DNA from: Saprospiraceae bacterium
GTDB lineage: Bacteria > Bacteroidota > Bacteroidia > Chitinophagales > Saprospiraceae
DNA length: 61,242 bases
NCBI GenBank assembly: GCA_020629515.1
Contig: JAHDDE010000008.1
Coordinates: 39,769-101,010, forward strand
Direction of reading: 5' to 3'
Part shown: piece by piece, positions 27,821-36,609 of the stretch
Layout of the letters: the number at the start of each line of letters is the position of its first letter
How positions within the stretch are numbered: the first letter of the stretch is position 1
Notes under the pieces: model-generated
What the model was told of the DNA's origin: nothing
Databases searched by the model: none
Seen by the model: the letters and a program-made list of their open reading frames with translations, nothing else
Made by a program: the position numbers and the translations under genes

Positions 27821-28228
27821 ATGAGAAAAATTGAACACATAGGCATAGCCGTAAAGGATTTAGAAAAAAGTGAAGAATTGTTTTCTAAACTATTAGGCGT
27901 TAATTCTTATAAAAGAGAGTTAGTCCCCTCTGAAAATGTTTCAACGTCATTTTTTAGAACTGGGCCCAATAAGATCGAATTAGTCGCATCATCTTCTGAA
28001 GAGTCTCCTATCAATAAGTTTATTAGAAACAAAGGAGAAGGTATTCACCATATTGCATTTGCTGTTGGGGATATCAAATCAGAAATGGAACGATTAGAGC
28101 AAGAAGGGTTTACATTGCTGAACAAAGAACCAAAAAAAGGAGCTGATAACAAACTCATTTGCTTTGTACATCCCAAAAGTTCCAATGGTGTGTTGATAGA
28201 ATTGTGTCAGGAGATATCAACGCATTAG
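27821..28228 (+). CDS. mce: Methylmalonyl-CoA epimerase
   Basis: 135 residues of the VOC/glyoxalase fold with two beta-alpha-beta repeats. HIGIAVKDLEKSEELFSKLL, FFRTGPNKIELVAS, GIHHIAFAVGDIKSEMERL and the terminal GVLIELCQ match methylmalonyl-CoA epimerases and supply the metal-binding His and Glu residues. It interconverts (S)- and (R)-methylmalonyl-CoA in propionate and odd-chain metabolism. The next gene starts with GTG directly after its TAG stop, which suggests translational coupling. Confidence 0.92.
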   Translation: MRKIEHIGIAVKDLEKSEELFSKLLGVNSYKRELVPSENVSTSFFRTGPNKIELVASSSEESPINKFIRNKGEGIHHIAFAVGDIKSEMERLEQEGFTLLNKEPKKGADNKLICFVHPKSSNGVLIELCQEISTH

Positions 28229-28990
28229 GTGGACTTATATACTATCATTTTAGCTATAGGCGGTGGCTTCTTGGCCGGCATCGTTAATACTTTAGCGGGA
28301 AACGGGTCTGCGATCACCTTAAGTATATTCACAGAACTCTTAGGATTACCAGGTAATCTTGCAAATGGTACCAATAGAGTTGGAGTAATGCTCCAAAGTG
28401 GCGCTTCGAGTTTAGGCTTTCTAAAGAATAACAGATACGCCATTGTACCTCACACAAAACTTTATGTTATAGTAGCTACGATAGGTGCTATTACAGGGGT
28501 ATATATAGCGCTTAATATCTCCAATGAACAGTTTTCCTCAGTATTCAAATATTTGCTCTTATTAATGTTGATAGTCCTATTGGTAAAACCCAAAAGATGG
28601 CTAATCAAAACAGAGATCAACTCTGAACACAACTTATATTTAACGATTCCTGCCTTTTTCTGCTTAGGTCTTTATGGTGGATTCATCCAGATGGGAATGG
28701 GTGTACTATTCCTAATAATAACTGTTCTTCTCATGAAAATAAATATTATTGATTCTAACGCGCTTAAAACTTTTATCATCGCTCTTTACTCATTGGTTGT
28801 GGTGGCAATATTTCACCTAAACGGAATGATAGAATGGCACTTAGGACTTATTGTTGCCTCCGGTCAAGCTACTGGTGGATACTTAACAGCAGATCTGTCT
28901 TCTAAATATCCAAAAGCTGATGTTTGGGCTTACCGCTTACTTATCATAGTAATAGTATTAGCTATACTCAGCACTTTCAATTTAATATGA
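28229..28990 (+). CDS. TauE/SafE-family membrane permease
   Basis: 253 residues, about eight helices. GGGFLAGIVNTLAGNGSAIT and LPGNLANGTNRVGVMLQS are the family's first repeat motif; LGLYGGFIQMGMGVLFLI and VASGQATGGYLTADL belong to the second half. Members transport sulfite, sulfonates or other organic anions at the inner membrane; the substrate here is unknown. The GTG start at 28229 follows the mce stop with no gap, and no earlier start exists in frame. The stop TGA overlaps the next gene's ATG (ATGA), so three genes appear translationally coupled. Confidence 0.88.
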   Translation: MDLYTIILAIGGGFLAGIVNTLAGNGSAITLSIFTELLGLPGNLANGTNRVGVMLQSGASSLGFLKNNRYAIVPHTKLYVIVATIGAITGVYIALNISNEQFSSVFKYLLLLMLIVLLVKPKRWLIKTEINSEHNLYLTIPAFFCLGLYGGFIQMGMGVLFLIITVLLMKINIIDSNALKTFIIALYSLVVVAIFHLNGMIEWHLGLIVASGQATGGYLTADLSSKYPKADVWAYRLLIIVIVLAILSTFNLI

Positions 28991-30207
28991 TGAAATATTA
29001 CTTTTTTGCAATTAGCTTACTTATTACTCTATACAGCTGCCACGATAAGTATCCATTTGAGCAACCGTGGAATAAAATCTTCGAAAAGGGATCTTCACTT
29101 TTTAAGACTGTTATTGCTCAAAAAGATCAATTTGAATTACAGATAATCTATACTCAAGTAAAAAGGGACACAGCAGACTCAATTGCTTTAGTACATCATT
29201 ATTTCAACCAAAATGATAACCAATACTTTTATCCAGCAAGTACTGTGAAAATGCCTGTAGCATTTTTAGCATTGGAGCACATAAATGAATTGAAAAAATC
29301 AAATGCCCAAATCAATGAATACTCTACTATTTTATTTGATTCAATTGCACCACCACAATCTTCAGAATGGACCGATAACACATCACCTACTGGATATCCC
29401 AATGTGTCGCATTATATCGAAAAGATCTTTTCGGTAAGCGATAATAATGCCTTCAATCGTTTATATGAATTTCTTGGACAAGACTTAATCAATGATAAAC
29501 TCGTAGAGAAAGGAATATTCTCCAATAGTAAAATAATCCATAGAGTGGGTGTATCTGGATTTGATAGAGAATCTAATAAATACACTAATCCTTACAAGAT
29601 AATCGGAACGCAGGGTGATATCTTATATTCTCAAAATGAATTATATGCCCTATATAATAATCATCCTGTAGTGACTGAGACTATCAAAGGAGTAGGGAGA
29701 TATGATGACAAGGTAGATAGTATAATTAATGAGCCATTTAACTTTACTCACAAGAACTTCATCAGCCTAACTGACCTACAAAATGCCTTAGAGCGAATTA
29801 TTTTTCCACGATACTTTGATATAGATCAAAGATTTGATCTAACTGATGTACAGATTGAGTGGTTAAAATCCACTATGAGCAAATTACCCAAAGAATATGA
29901 TCATCTTAAATCAAACGAGGAATACTATGATAGTTATGTCAAGTTCCTAATGTATGGCGACTCCAAAGAACCAATACCCAACCATATAGATATATACAAT
30001 AAGGTTGGATGGGCTTATGGCTATCTTACAGATTGTGCCTATATCGTTGATCGAAAAAACAATATTGATTTTTTCTTATCAGCAACTATCCATGTCAATG
30101 GAAATCAAATCTACAATGACGGAGTATATGAGTACGACTCTATTGGCATACCCTTTTTAGCTGAGTTAGGTGAGTTAGTATATCAATATGAATTAAGCAA
30201 ATTATAG
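28987..30207 (+). CDS. Class A beta-lactamase-fold serine hydrolase, lipoprotein
   Basis: 406 residues from the ATG at 28987, which overlaps the TauE stop. This start gives a lipoprotein signal (MMKYYFFAISLLITLYSC, Cys18). Active-site motifs of the class A superfamily are present: S-x-x-K as STVK (Ser85-Lys88), SDN at 151-153, and a KTG-like triad as KVG in YNKVGWAYGYLTD. The protein is longer than true class A enzymes (about 290), with an insertion before the third motif. It may be a penicillin-interacting or esterase-type hydrolase and need not confer resistance. Its 3' end overlaps DsbD by 6 bases tail to tail. Confidence 0.85.
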   Translation: MMKYYFFAISLLITLYSCHDKYPFEQPWNKIFEKGSSLFKTVIAQKDQFELQIIYTQVKRDTADSIALVHHYFNQNDNQYFYPASTVKMPVAFLALEHINELKKSNAQINEYSTILFDSIAPPQSSEWTDNTSPTGYPNVSHYIEKIFSVSDNNAFNRLYEFLGQDLINDKLVEKGIFSNSKIIHRVGVSGFDRESNKYTNPYKIIGTQGDILYSQNELYALYNNHPVVTETIKGVGRYDDKVDSIINEPFNFTHKNFISLTDLQNALERIIFPRYFDIDQRFDLTDVQIEWLKSTMSKLPKEYDHLKSNEEYYDSYVKFLMYGDSKEPIPNHIDIYNKVGWAYGYLTDCAYIVDRKNNIDFFLSATIHVNGNQIYNDGVYEYDSIGIPFLAELGELVYQYELSKL

Positions 30208-32682
30208 TTTTTCAAAAGATTGCAGTCCACACTCCAAATAATTTCTATAGTCTTCAGTCCCTTCCTTATATCCTCTTGGATTTGCAATGACTTCTTCTTC
30301 TGGAGTAACCATGACATATAATGGTTGGGAGTTTTGTTCAAAATTCACTATCTGAAAGTCAGCCCACTTATTACCAATATTCCGCATTTTTTTGTTGCGT
30401 ATCTTAGAAATCAACATCTCATCTAGCTTTTCATCATCATCAACATAAAGTGAAATTAGTACAAACTCATCATTGAGCATTCTTCTTACCTCAGGATCCA
30501 CCCATATATGCTCTTCAGTCTTTCGACAATTGACGCATCCATAACCTGTATGATCTAATAATATTGGTCGATCTGTTTCTTTAGCAAAAGCCAATCCTTC
30601 ATAATAATCTTTGAAACAATCAATATTGTTAGCGCACTTGCTGAATGAAGGATACTTTTCCCTTATACTTTCATCAATCTCAGATTCTGGAAGGAAGAAG
30701 TTATAACTTGATGGTGGAGCAATACCACTTAATAGCGGAAGTGAATTATAATTGTTGGTTTCTGACTTATAGATAAACCCAGTACCTAAATAAAAAGCCA
30801 GTGCTAACGATCCTAAAGAAAACATCCAACGTCGAGGACTTAACTTTTTAACTGGACTATCGTGAGGAAACTTAATAAAGCCAAATCCATACAAAGCCAT
30901 AGCCACTGCTACTAAGACCCATATAGCCATAAATACTTCATATCTTAAAAATCCCCAATGATTAGTCATATCTGCCACAGATAAAAATTTAAATGCCAAA
31001 GCTAATTCGATAAAGCCTAATACGACTTTGACATTAGTCATCCATCCTCCTGATCTCGGGAGAGAATTCAACCATGCCGGAAAAGCAGCAAATAAACCAA
31101 AAGGCAAGGCTAAGGCAATAGAAAAACCCAACATAACAATGAATGGCCCCAATTGATTGGAAGCCGCCTGCACTATAGCAGTACCTATAATAGGACCAGT
31201 GCATGAGAACGAGACTATGGCCAAAGTAAATGCCATGAAGAAGATTCCAATCAGTCCTCCTTTGTCAGCCATCTTATCTGATTTACTAGACCAAGAACTT
31301 GGTAATGTAATCTCATAAAAGCCGAAAAAAGAAAAAGCAAAAATGATAAAGATTACAAAAAATATAGTGTTAGCAATCCAGTTCGTGCTTAACCTATTTA
31401 ATGCCTCGGCTCCAAAGAGCATCGTTATTAATAATCCGATCGACACATAAATAACTACTATCGACAAAGAATATATAAGGGCGTTAGTCCAACCTTTGGT
31501 CTTAGTATCCTTAGTGAAAAAGCTCACAGTCAAAGGGATCATAGGAAAAACGCAAGGAGTTAATAATGCTAATAATCCACCTATAAACCCAAAGAAGAAC
31601 ATCAGCAGTAAACTATCACGTTCTACAGCATCTTCACCACAATCAGCGATAGGGCTTTGATAAGTTTCCTTCAATTTCGGTCTGGATTGATCAATCACAT
31701 TACCCTCCACTTTGGCCAAAGCGTTAGAGTTTACAGGAATATCGCCTAAATACGCTTTTCCTTCTTGAAAATCTACAGCAAATTCTACATCGGTAGGAGG
31801 CAAACATTTCTGGTCGTTGCATACCATATATGTCAAATAGCCTTTCAACAGCTCAGACCTATCTAAGAGCTCTATCTTTTGGGTTAATGTATATGGCTCT
31901 TGAGAAAAGAACTTTTTTACATTTATACCAAACACTGGATCTATACCTTCTTTACTGTATCCACTTTCGGTTGCTTCACCAATATTATTTACAACGTTTT
32001 CTGTCTCATACCAAACTGATGTGGGCACAGGTCCTCCATCTTCTATAAACTGAGAATAGACATTCCAGCCCTCATTGATATGTGCTGTGTAACTTATTTC
32101 GTACTGTAGATCAGAGTTTTTTTTTAGGTCAATCGACCATTGCACAGGCTTCTCTTCTTTAATCGCTGCAGGCATCAATGACTTTTCAACACTTTCTGAA
32201 TGATTTATCATACTCTTCCCACCACCAAAATCAAATTCAAAGTCAACATCAGTCGGAGGTAAGCAACGTTCATCATCACATGTCATGTAAGTCAAGTAAC
32301 CTGTCAGTTTTTTAGTGGGATCTAAGACTTTAACTCTCTGTGTAATTACAAAAGGTTGATCATCTAAAAACTTAATCACATTCATTTCAAAAATTGGATC
32401 CATCCCTTCTTTCTTATGACCCATTTCTTGAGCTTTTCCAATGTTTTCTACCACTCCTTCTGTCTCATACCATATGGAGGTGGGAACAGGACCTCCTTCA
32501 TCTATAAATTGTGAATAGACATTCCACCCCTTATCAATTTCAGCTTTAAACACTATTTCAAACTCATTTTCACTTATTTGATTAGCTTCATAAGTCCATT
32601 TTACCGGCTCAAAATTTTGTCCAAAAGCGAGACCAACGGTAAGTAATAAAAGGTTAAAAATTAAGATTTTATATAAAGACAT
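30202..32682 (-). CDS. dsbD: Thiol:disulfide interchange protein DsbD with two tandem alpha domains
   Basis: 826 residues. After a signal peptide come two copies of the N-terminal DsbD-alpha domain (about 25-155 and 180-305), each with the pattern VYSQFI-D-GGPVPTS and ending C-x4-CLPPTDV. Then come the eight-helix electron-transfer domain (about 365-640) with the conserved cysteines LLTPCVFPMIP and SFSCTGPIIG, and a C-terminal thioredoxin-like domain with CVNC at about 715. DsbD passes electrons from cytoplasmic thioredoxin to periplasmic proteins. The doubled alpha domain is unusual compared with E. coli. ATG at 32682 chosen; the frame opens one codon earlier with TTG. A third alpha domain is encoded by the preceding gene. 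Confidence 0.93.
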   Translation of the reverse strand: MSLYKILIFNLLLLTVGLAFGQNFEPVKWTYEANQISENEFEIVFKAEIDKGWNVYSQFIDEGGPVPTSIWYETEGVVENIGKAQEMGHKKEGMDPIFEMNVIKFLDDQPFVITQRVKVLDPTKKLTGYLTYMTCDDERCLPPTDVDFEFDFGGGKSMINHSESVEKSLMPAAIKEEKPVQWSIDLKKNSDLQYEISYTAHINEGWNVYSQFIEDGGPVPTSVWYETENVVNNIGEATESGYSKEGIDPVFGINVKKFFSQEPYTLTQKIELLDRSELLKGYLTYMVCNDQKCLPPTDVEFAVDFQEGKAYLGDIPVNSNALAKVEGNVIDQSRPKLKETYQSPIADCGEDAVERDSLLLMFFFGFIGGLLALLTPCVFPMIPLTVSFFTKDTKTKGWTNALIYSLSIVVIYVSIGLLITMLFGAEALNRLSTNWIANTIFFVIFIIFAFSFFGFYEITLPSSWSSKSDKMADKGGLIGIFFMAFTLAIVSFSCTGPIIGTAIVQAASNQLGPFIVMLGFSIALALPFGLFAAFPAWLNSLPRSGGWMTNVKVVLGFIELALAFKFLSVADMTNHWGFLRYEVFMAIWVLVAVAMALYGFGFIKFPHDSPVKKLSPRRWMFSLGSLALAFYLGTGFIYKSETNNYNSLPLLSGIAPPSSYNFFLPESEIDESIREKYPSFSKCANNIDCFKDYYEGLAFAKETDRPILLDHTGYGCVNCRKTEEHIWVDPEVRRMLNDEFVLISLYVDDDEKLDEMLISKIRNKKMRNIGNKWADFQIVNFEQNSQPLYVMVTPEEEVIANPRGYKEGTEDYRNYLECGLQSFEKL

Positions 32683-32695
32683 CAATAGATATTTA

Positions 32696-33160
32696 TCAAT
32701 TTAAAACAACTATGAAAGGAACATCAGTTGGGGGTAAACATTGCCTACCATTACAAGCCATATAGGTAATGAACCCTTTTGAAACGGCTTCCCTTACTTC
32801 AGATTTTACGATTTTTACGAATTCTGCTTTTTTTGTGAGTTTCATAACATTTTGACCAAATAATGCCTCAAATTCTGTCTTTGGTTTAGTGATTTCTATG
32901 AGGTCTTCTTCAATCTTTACACCAGGGGTATGATCAAAAGTTATGTCGGTAGGAATAGGACCTCCCTCAGGAGAAATCGATGAATAAATCATCCACTCAT
33001 CATCTATATACGCATCAAAATGAACCTTGAATTGTCCATTTCCTATTGATTCTGTAAAAATATGCCATCGTACTGGTGCAAAATGATCTTGAGCAAATAA
33101 AATGTTGACACTCAATAATATAAAAACAACTAAGACCAAGGGTATCCTACTCATCATCAT
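32696..33160 (-). CDS. Stand-alone DsbD-alpha-like exported protein
   Basis: About 154 residues. A signal peptide (from MMMSRIPLVLVVFILLSVNI) is followed by one domain that resembles each of the two alpha domains of the adjacent DsbD: WHIFTESIGNGQFKVHFDAY, SSISPEGGPIPTDITFD and the end YMACNGRQCLPPTDVPF, with both cysteines of the redox pair. It is likely a periplasmic partner accepting electrons from DsbD, and probably arose by duplication. Start chosen at the first of three consecutive ATG codons (33160); the open frame begins at a GTG eight codons earlier that would spoil the signal peptide. It lies 13 bases before dsbD. Confidence 0.85.
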   Translation of the reverse strand: MMMSRIPLVLVVFILLSVNILFAQDHFAPVRWHIFTESIGNGQFKVHFDAYIDDEWMIYSSISPEGGPIPTDITFDHTPGVKIEEDLIEITKPKTEFEALFGQNVMKLTKKAEFVKIVKSEVREAVSKGFITYMACNGRQCLPPTDVPFIVVLN

Positions 33161-33211
33161 AAAGGTATTACAATTGAATAGCACAACTTTGAACTTATGA
33201 AAAAATTAACG

Positions 33212-34204
33212 CTAAAAAATAAATTGAAGACGATCTCCATATTGCACAAAAAATACAGCTAACAAAAGAACAATATGTACTAACTCAATTCTTGCCCAGT
33301 TCTTGATTGAATATAATGTCATTGCCATCATAATCGAAAAAGGAAATATAAGGATCAATAAATGGTCAGAAACGATATATCTATAGCAAAAGAGCGTTAA
33401 TAATAGCAGAAAACATACTAAATATAAAAAGTCTATTTTCTTTCGAGATTCTACATTCTTCTTTTTTTGATAGCTGTAGTAACTGAGTAAACCAACAATT
33501 AATGAGACTAATAGAATACCATATCCAACTATCTCCTTATTATTTTGTGGAATCAGAAATTCATAAGATAATCCTAAACTAAATTGATTAAAAAGCTCAA
33601 AAGTTATCATATCAAAAAAGTATAGAAAAGCTCCGACTATCCAAAATGTACAAAACAGCCCTATTAAAAATTGTAGCTGTTCTTTAAAAGAAAAACTCCT
33701 CAATACGAACATCTCAACTAATAAGGCCAATCCTACTAGCAAATAAGGCGGATAAATCAGACTAGCCAACCCTAAAGATAGGGCGGCATTAAAAATTTCT
33801 GTATTCGCATTATTTCGTTTATACACTTTATAGGTATAGTATACCCCGACTAAAAAAAAGGTCATTCCTATTAAAACGGGGGATAACATCCTTAGAGAGG
33901 GTACTAAAGAAGCTAAAAGAACATATAGCATACCAGCATATCCACATTGAGATCCATAAATTCTATTTCTATTAGAAATATTATTAATGAATATTGCTTG
34001 AATGTATAAAAGCAAAATGGCAACAATTGATTGGACAATAGGGCTATACAACAGGTTTTTGTAGAGTGCATTAATAAGAACTCCATCATATGACTGCACT
34101 AGATATACATCTGGAGTTATCAAGGTATCTAATCTTAATAAGACAGTATAAGGCAGAAGAGCCAACAAATTGAGGATATCGTTCTTTTTAAAAATCTTCG
34201 TCAC
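33212..34204 (-). CDS. DUF6427-family integral membrane protein
   Basis: 330 residues with about ten membrane helices and little else. The segment TEIFNAALSLGLASLIYPPYL is the recognisable conserved core of the Bacteroidota family DUF6427. No enzymatic motif is visible and function is unknown. The start is a GTG at 34204; the upstream frame closes within 6 codons. A TACCTTTG box at 34209-34216 would place transcription initiation at or near the start codon. It lies 28 bases upstream of the DsbD-alpha gene and may lead that operon. Confidence 0.78.
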   Translation of the reverse strand: MTKIFKKNDILNLLALLPYTVLLRLDTLITPDVYLVQSYDGVLINALYKNLLYSPIVQSIVAILLLYIQAIFINNISNRNRIYGSQCGYAGMLYVLLASLVPSLRMLSPVLIGMTFFLVGVYYTYKVYKRNNANTEIFNAALSLGLASLIYPPYLLVGLALLVEMFVLRSFSFKEQLQFLIGLFCTFWIVGAFLYFFDMITFELFNQFSLGLSYEFLIPQNNKEIVGYGILLVSLIVGLLSYYSYQKKKNVESRKKIDFLYLVCFLLLLTLFCYRYIVSDHLLILIFPFSIMMAMTLYSIKNWARIELVHIVLLLAVFFVQYGDRLQFIF

Positions 34205-34208
34205 CTTA

Positions 34209-34216
34209 CAAAGGTA
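34209..34216 (-). promoter_or_regulatory. Candidate -7 box for the DUF6427-dsbD operon
   Basis: TACCTTTG on the minus strand matches TAnnTTTG and ends 5 bases before the GTG start, implying a leaderless message. No clear -33 box. Confidence 0.35.
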
Positions 34217-34313
34217 TATTTATAATCAATTTATAGTACATGCAGATTCCTGACTTCCTAAACTAAAAGATTCTTCAAGCATTTAAATTGGTATTTTGTG
34301 ATGGATTAAGAAT

Positions 34314-35288
34314 ATGATGTCTGAATTAGGTACAATAAAAAAACCTATAGCTGAAGAGCTTGAAATCTTTGAAAAGAGGTTCAAAGATTCTATGAAAAGT
34401 TCTGTGCCCCTTTTAGATCGCATAACTTACTACATTGTTCAAAGGAAAGGGAAACAAGTTCGACCGATGTTTGTGTTTCTTTGTGCCAAGATTTTTGGAC
34501 CAATTAAAAATGAAACTTATCTGGCAGCCTCATTAATAGAATTATGCCATACTGCATCGCTCGTTCACGATGATGTGGTTGATGATTCTCATCTTAGACG
34601 AGGTGTTTTTTCAATTAATGCACTATGGAAAAATAAAATCGCAGTTATCGTTGGAGATTATTTATTATCAAAAGGCCTGCTGTTAGCAGTAGAGCATGAG
34701 CAATACCAAACCTTAAAAATTATCTCAACTGCTGTTAAAGAATTGACTGAGGGTGAATTGCTTCAAATAGAAAAAGCAAGAAAATTGGATATTACTGAAG
34801 AAGTATATTTTGACGTTATAAGACAAAAAACAGCTTCATTAATGGCAGCTGCATGTAGTGCAGGAGCATCCAGTGCGGGTAGGTCTAAAGAAGAAATAGC
34901 AGATTTTAAAAAATTTGGGGAAAGTGCAGGTATGGCCTTTCAGATAAAAGATGACTTGTTTGATTATGGCTTTAATAATGTTGGAAAACCCACAGGTATA
35001 GATATCAAAGAGAAAAAAATGACTCTTCCTTTGATTCATGCATTGACAAATTGCAGCCCTAAAGAAAAAAAATCCATCTTAAATAAGCTCAAAAGAAAGA
35101 GTGAAAGCAAGCAGGTAAGGAAAGAAATAATTGCCTTCACAAAATCCTATGGAGGAATTGATTATGCAGAACAAGTAATGAATCAATTTAAGGATCAGGC
35201 TATCAGTCTGCTAGAGAAATATCCCTCAAATGAAGCCATGACTTCGCTTAAACTATTAGTAAATTTTGTTGTGGCAAGGAATTCTTAG
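34314..35288 (+). CDS. All-trans polyprenyl diphosphate synthase
   Basis: 324 residues. The two aspartate-rich motifs that bind the Mg-diphosphate of the allylic substrate are DDVVDD (86-91) and DDLFD (213-217). GKQVRPMFVFL holds the IPP-binding Arg. Chain-elongating enzyme of the isoprenoid pathway, most likely making the octaprenyl- or heptaprenyl-type side chain of menaquinone, which the adjacent-region succinate dehydrogenase uses. Chain length cannot be read reliably. Two ATG codons in tandem at 34314. The 3' end overlaps murA by 4 bases tail to tail. Confidence 0.93.
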   Translation: MMSELGTIKKPIAEELEIFEKRFKDSMKSSVPLLDRITYYIVQRKGKQVRPMFVFLCAKIFGPIKNETYLAASLIELCHTASLVHDDVVDDSHLRRGVFSINALWKNKIAVIVGDYLLSKGLLLAVEHEQYQTLKIISTAVKELTEGELLQIEKARKLDITEEVYFDVIRQKTASLMAAACSAGASSAGRSKEEIADFKKFGESAGMAFQIKDDLFDYGFNNVGKPTGIDIKEKKMTLPLIHALTNCSPKEKKSILNKLKRKSESKQVRKEIIAFTKSYGGIDYAEQVMNQFKDQAISLLEKYPSNEAMTSLKLLVNFVVARNS

Positions 35289-36604
35289 AGTCTCTCAATT
35301 CGTGCTCCAATGGCATTAAGCCGGGTATCAATATCTTGATAACCTCTATCTATTTGTTGAATATTATGAATAGTAGATATCCCATCAGCTGACAAAGCAG
35401 CAATCAATAGCGACACTCCTGCTCTAATATCTGGTGAAGTCATTTCTATTGCTCTGAGATTTTGTTTTCTTCCCATACCTATTACCGTGGCTCGATGAGG
35501 ATCACACAATATTATCTGAGCTCCCATGTCTATTAATTTATCCACAAAAAACAACCTACTCTCAAACATCTTCTGATGAATCAAAACGCTACCCTGCGCT
35601 TGCGTTGCTACCACTAATAATATACTGATCAAATCCGGTGTAAAGCCAGGCCAAGGAGAATCATAAATAGTCATAATAGATCCATCTATAAAAGATTGAA
35701 CCTCATAAACTTCTTGGCTAGGCACAATGATATCGTTGTCCTCTTCACGCACTTTTATTCCGATCTGTTCAAAAATCGATGGAATAATTCCCAGATCTGC
35801 ATTTCCTCCTCCTTTTATAGTAATTTCTGACTGAGTCATTGCAGCAAGACCAATAAAACTACCGATTTCTATAAAATCTGGTTGAATTGTATGTTCAGTT
35901 CCATTGAGAGACTCAACTCCATTAATGATCAATCGATTAGAACCTATTCCTTCGATATCAGCACCCATACTTATCAGCATCCTACAGAGCTGTTGGAGAT
36001 ATGGTTCACAAGCAGCATTATAAATGGTAGTCTCCCCTCTAGTCAATGCAGCCGCCATCAGTATGTTAGCAGTACCTGTCACGGATATTTCATCCATAAG
36101 GATATATGCCCCCTTCAGGTTATCTCCGCCTAAAAAATAGCTCTCCCTTTCTTTATCAAAATCAAATCTCGCTCCGAGCTTATGAAATCCATTGATATGA
36201 GCATCAAGGCGTCTACGGCCTATTTTATCTCCTCCAGGCTTAGGCATAAAGGCCTTACCGTATCTTGCAATCATTGGGCCCATGAGCATTACAGAACCTC
36301 TTATCCTCTTAGCGTTTTTCTGATATTCTGCACTGGCTAAGTAATCGAGATCAATATCTGATGCTTTAAACTTGTAAGTACTCTTATTGACTCTATTGAC
36401 TTCTACTCCAAGGCCTTTTAATAATTCGATTAGTCTTCTGACGTCAATTATGTCAGGTACATTATTCATAACAACCTCTTCACTTGTCATTAGACAGGCC
36501 GAGATTACTTGTAGGGCTTCATTTTTGGCCCCTTGTGGAATGATAGTTCCTGACAGTTTAGCATTGCCATGGACCTTGAAAGAGTTACCATTTAATTGTC
36601 CCAT
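35285..36604 (-). CDS. murA: UDP-N-acetylglucosamine 1-carboxyvinyltransferase, Cys-to-Asp variant
   Basis: First committed step of peptidoglycan synthesis: transfer of enolpyruvate from PEP to UDP-GlcNAc. 439 residues from the ATG at 36604 (a GTG two codons upstream is less likely). IPQGAKNEALQVISACLM holds the catalytic Lys of the N-terminal KNxxLP-type motif. The active-site loop reads PKPGGDKIGRRRLDAHING, so the residue matching E. coli Cys115 is Asp126 (codon at 36227-36229, GAT). Asp at this site is functional and known to prevent covalent inactivation by fosfomycin. It is the last gene of the operon GT5-like, DUF4270, glmS, DUF4290, murA, 5 bases after DUF4290. Confidence 0.95.
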   Translation of the reverse strand: MGQLNGNSFKVHGNAKLSGTIIPQGAKNEALQVISACLMTSEEVVMNNVPDIIDVRRLIELLKGLGVEVNRVNKSTYKFKASDIDLDYLASAEYQKNAKRIRGSVMLMGPMIARYGKAFMPKPGGDKIGRRRLDAHINGFHKLGARFDFDKERESYFLGGDNLKGAYILMDEISVTGTANILMAAALTRGETTIYNAACEPYLQQLCRMLISMGADIEGIGSNRLIINGVESLNGTEHTIQPDFIEIGSFIGLAAMTQSEITIKGGGNADLGIIPSIFEQIGIKVREEDNDIIVPSQEVYEVQSFIDGSIMTIYDSPWPGFTPDLISILLVVATQAQGSVLIHQKMFESRLFFVDKLIDMGAQIILCDPHRATVIGMGRKQNLRAIEMTSPDIRAGVSLLIAALSADGISTIHNIQQIDRGYQDIDTRLNAIGARIERL

Positions 36605-36609
36605 GCTCA

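Noticed and set aside
28924-28986. Earlier start for the beta-lactamase-fold gene
   Set aside because: It would add 21 residues lying inside the TauE gene and hide the clear lipoprotein signal; the ATG at 28987 in an ATGA overlap is better.
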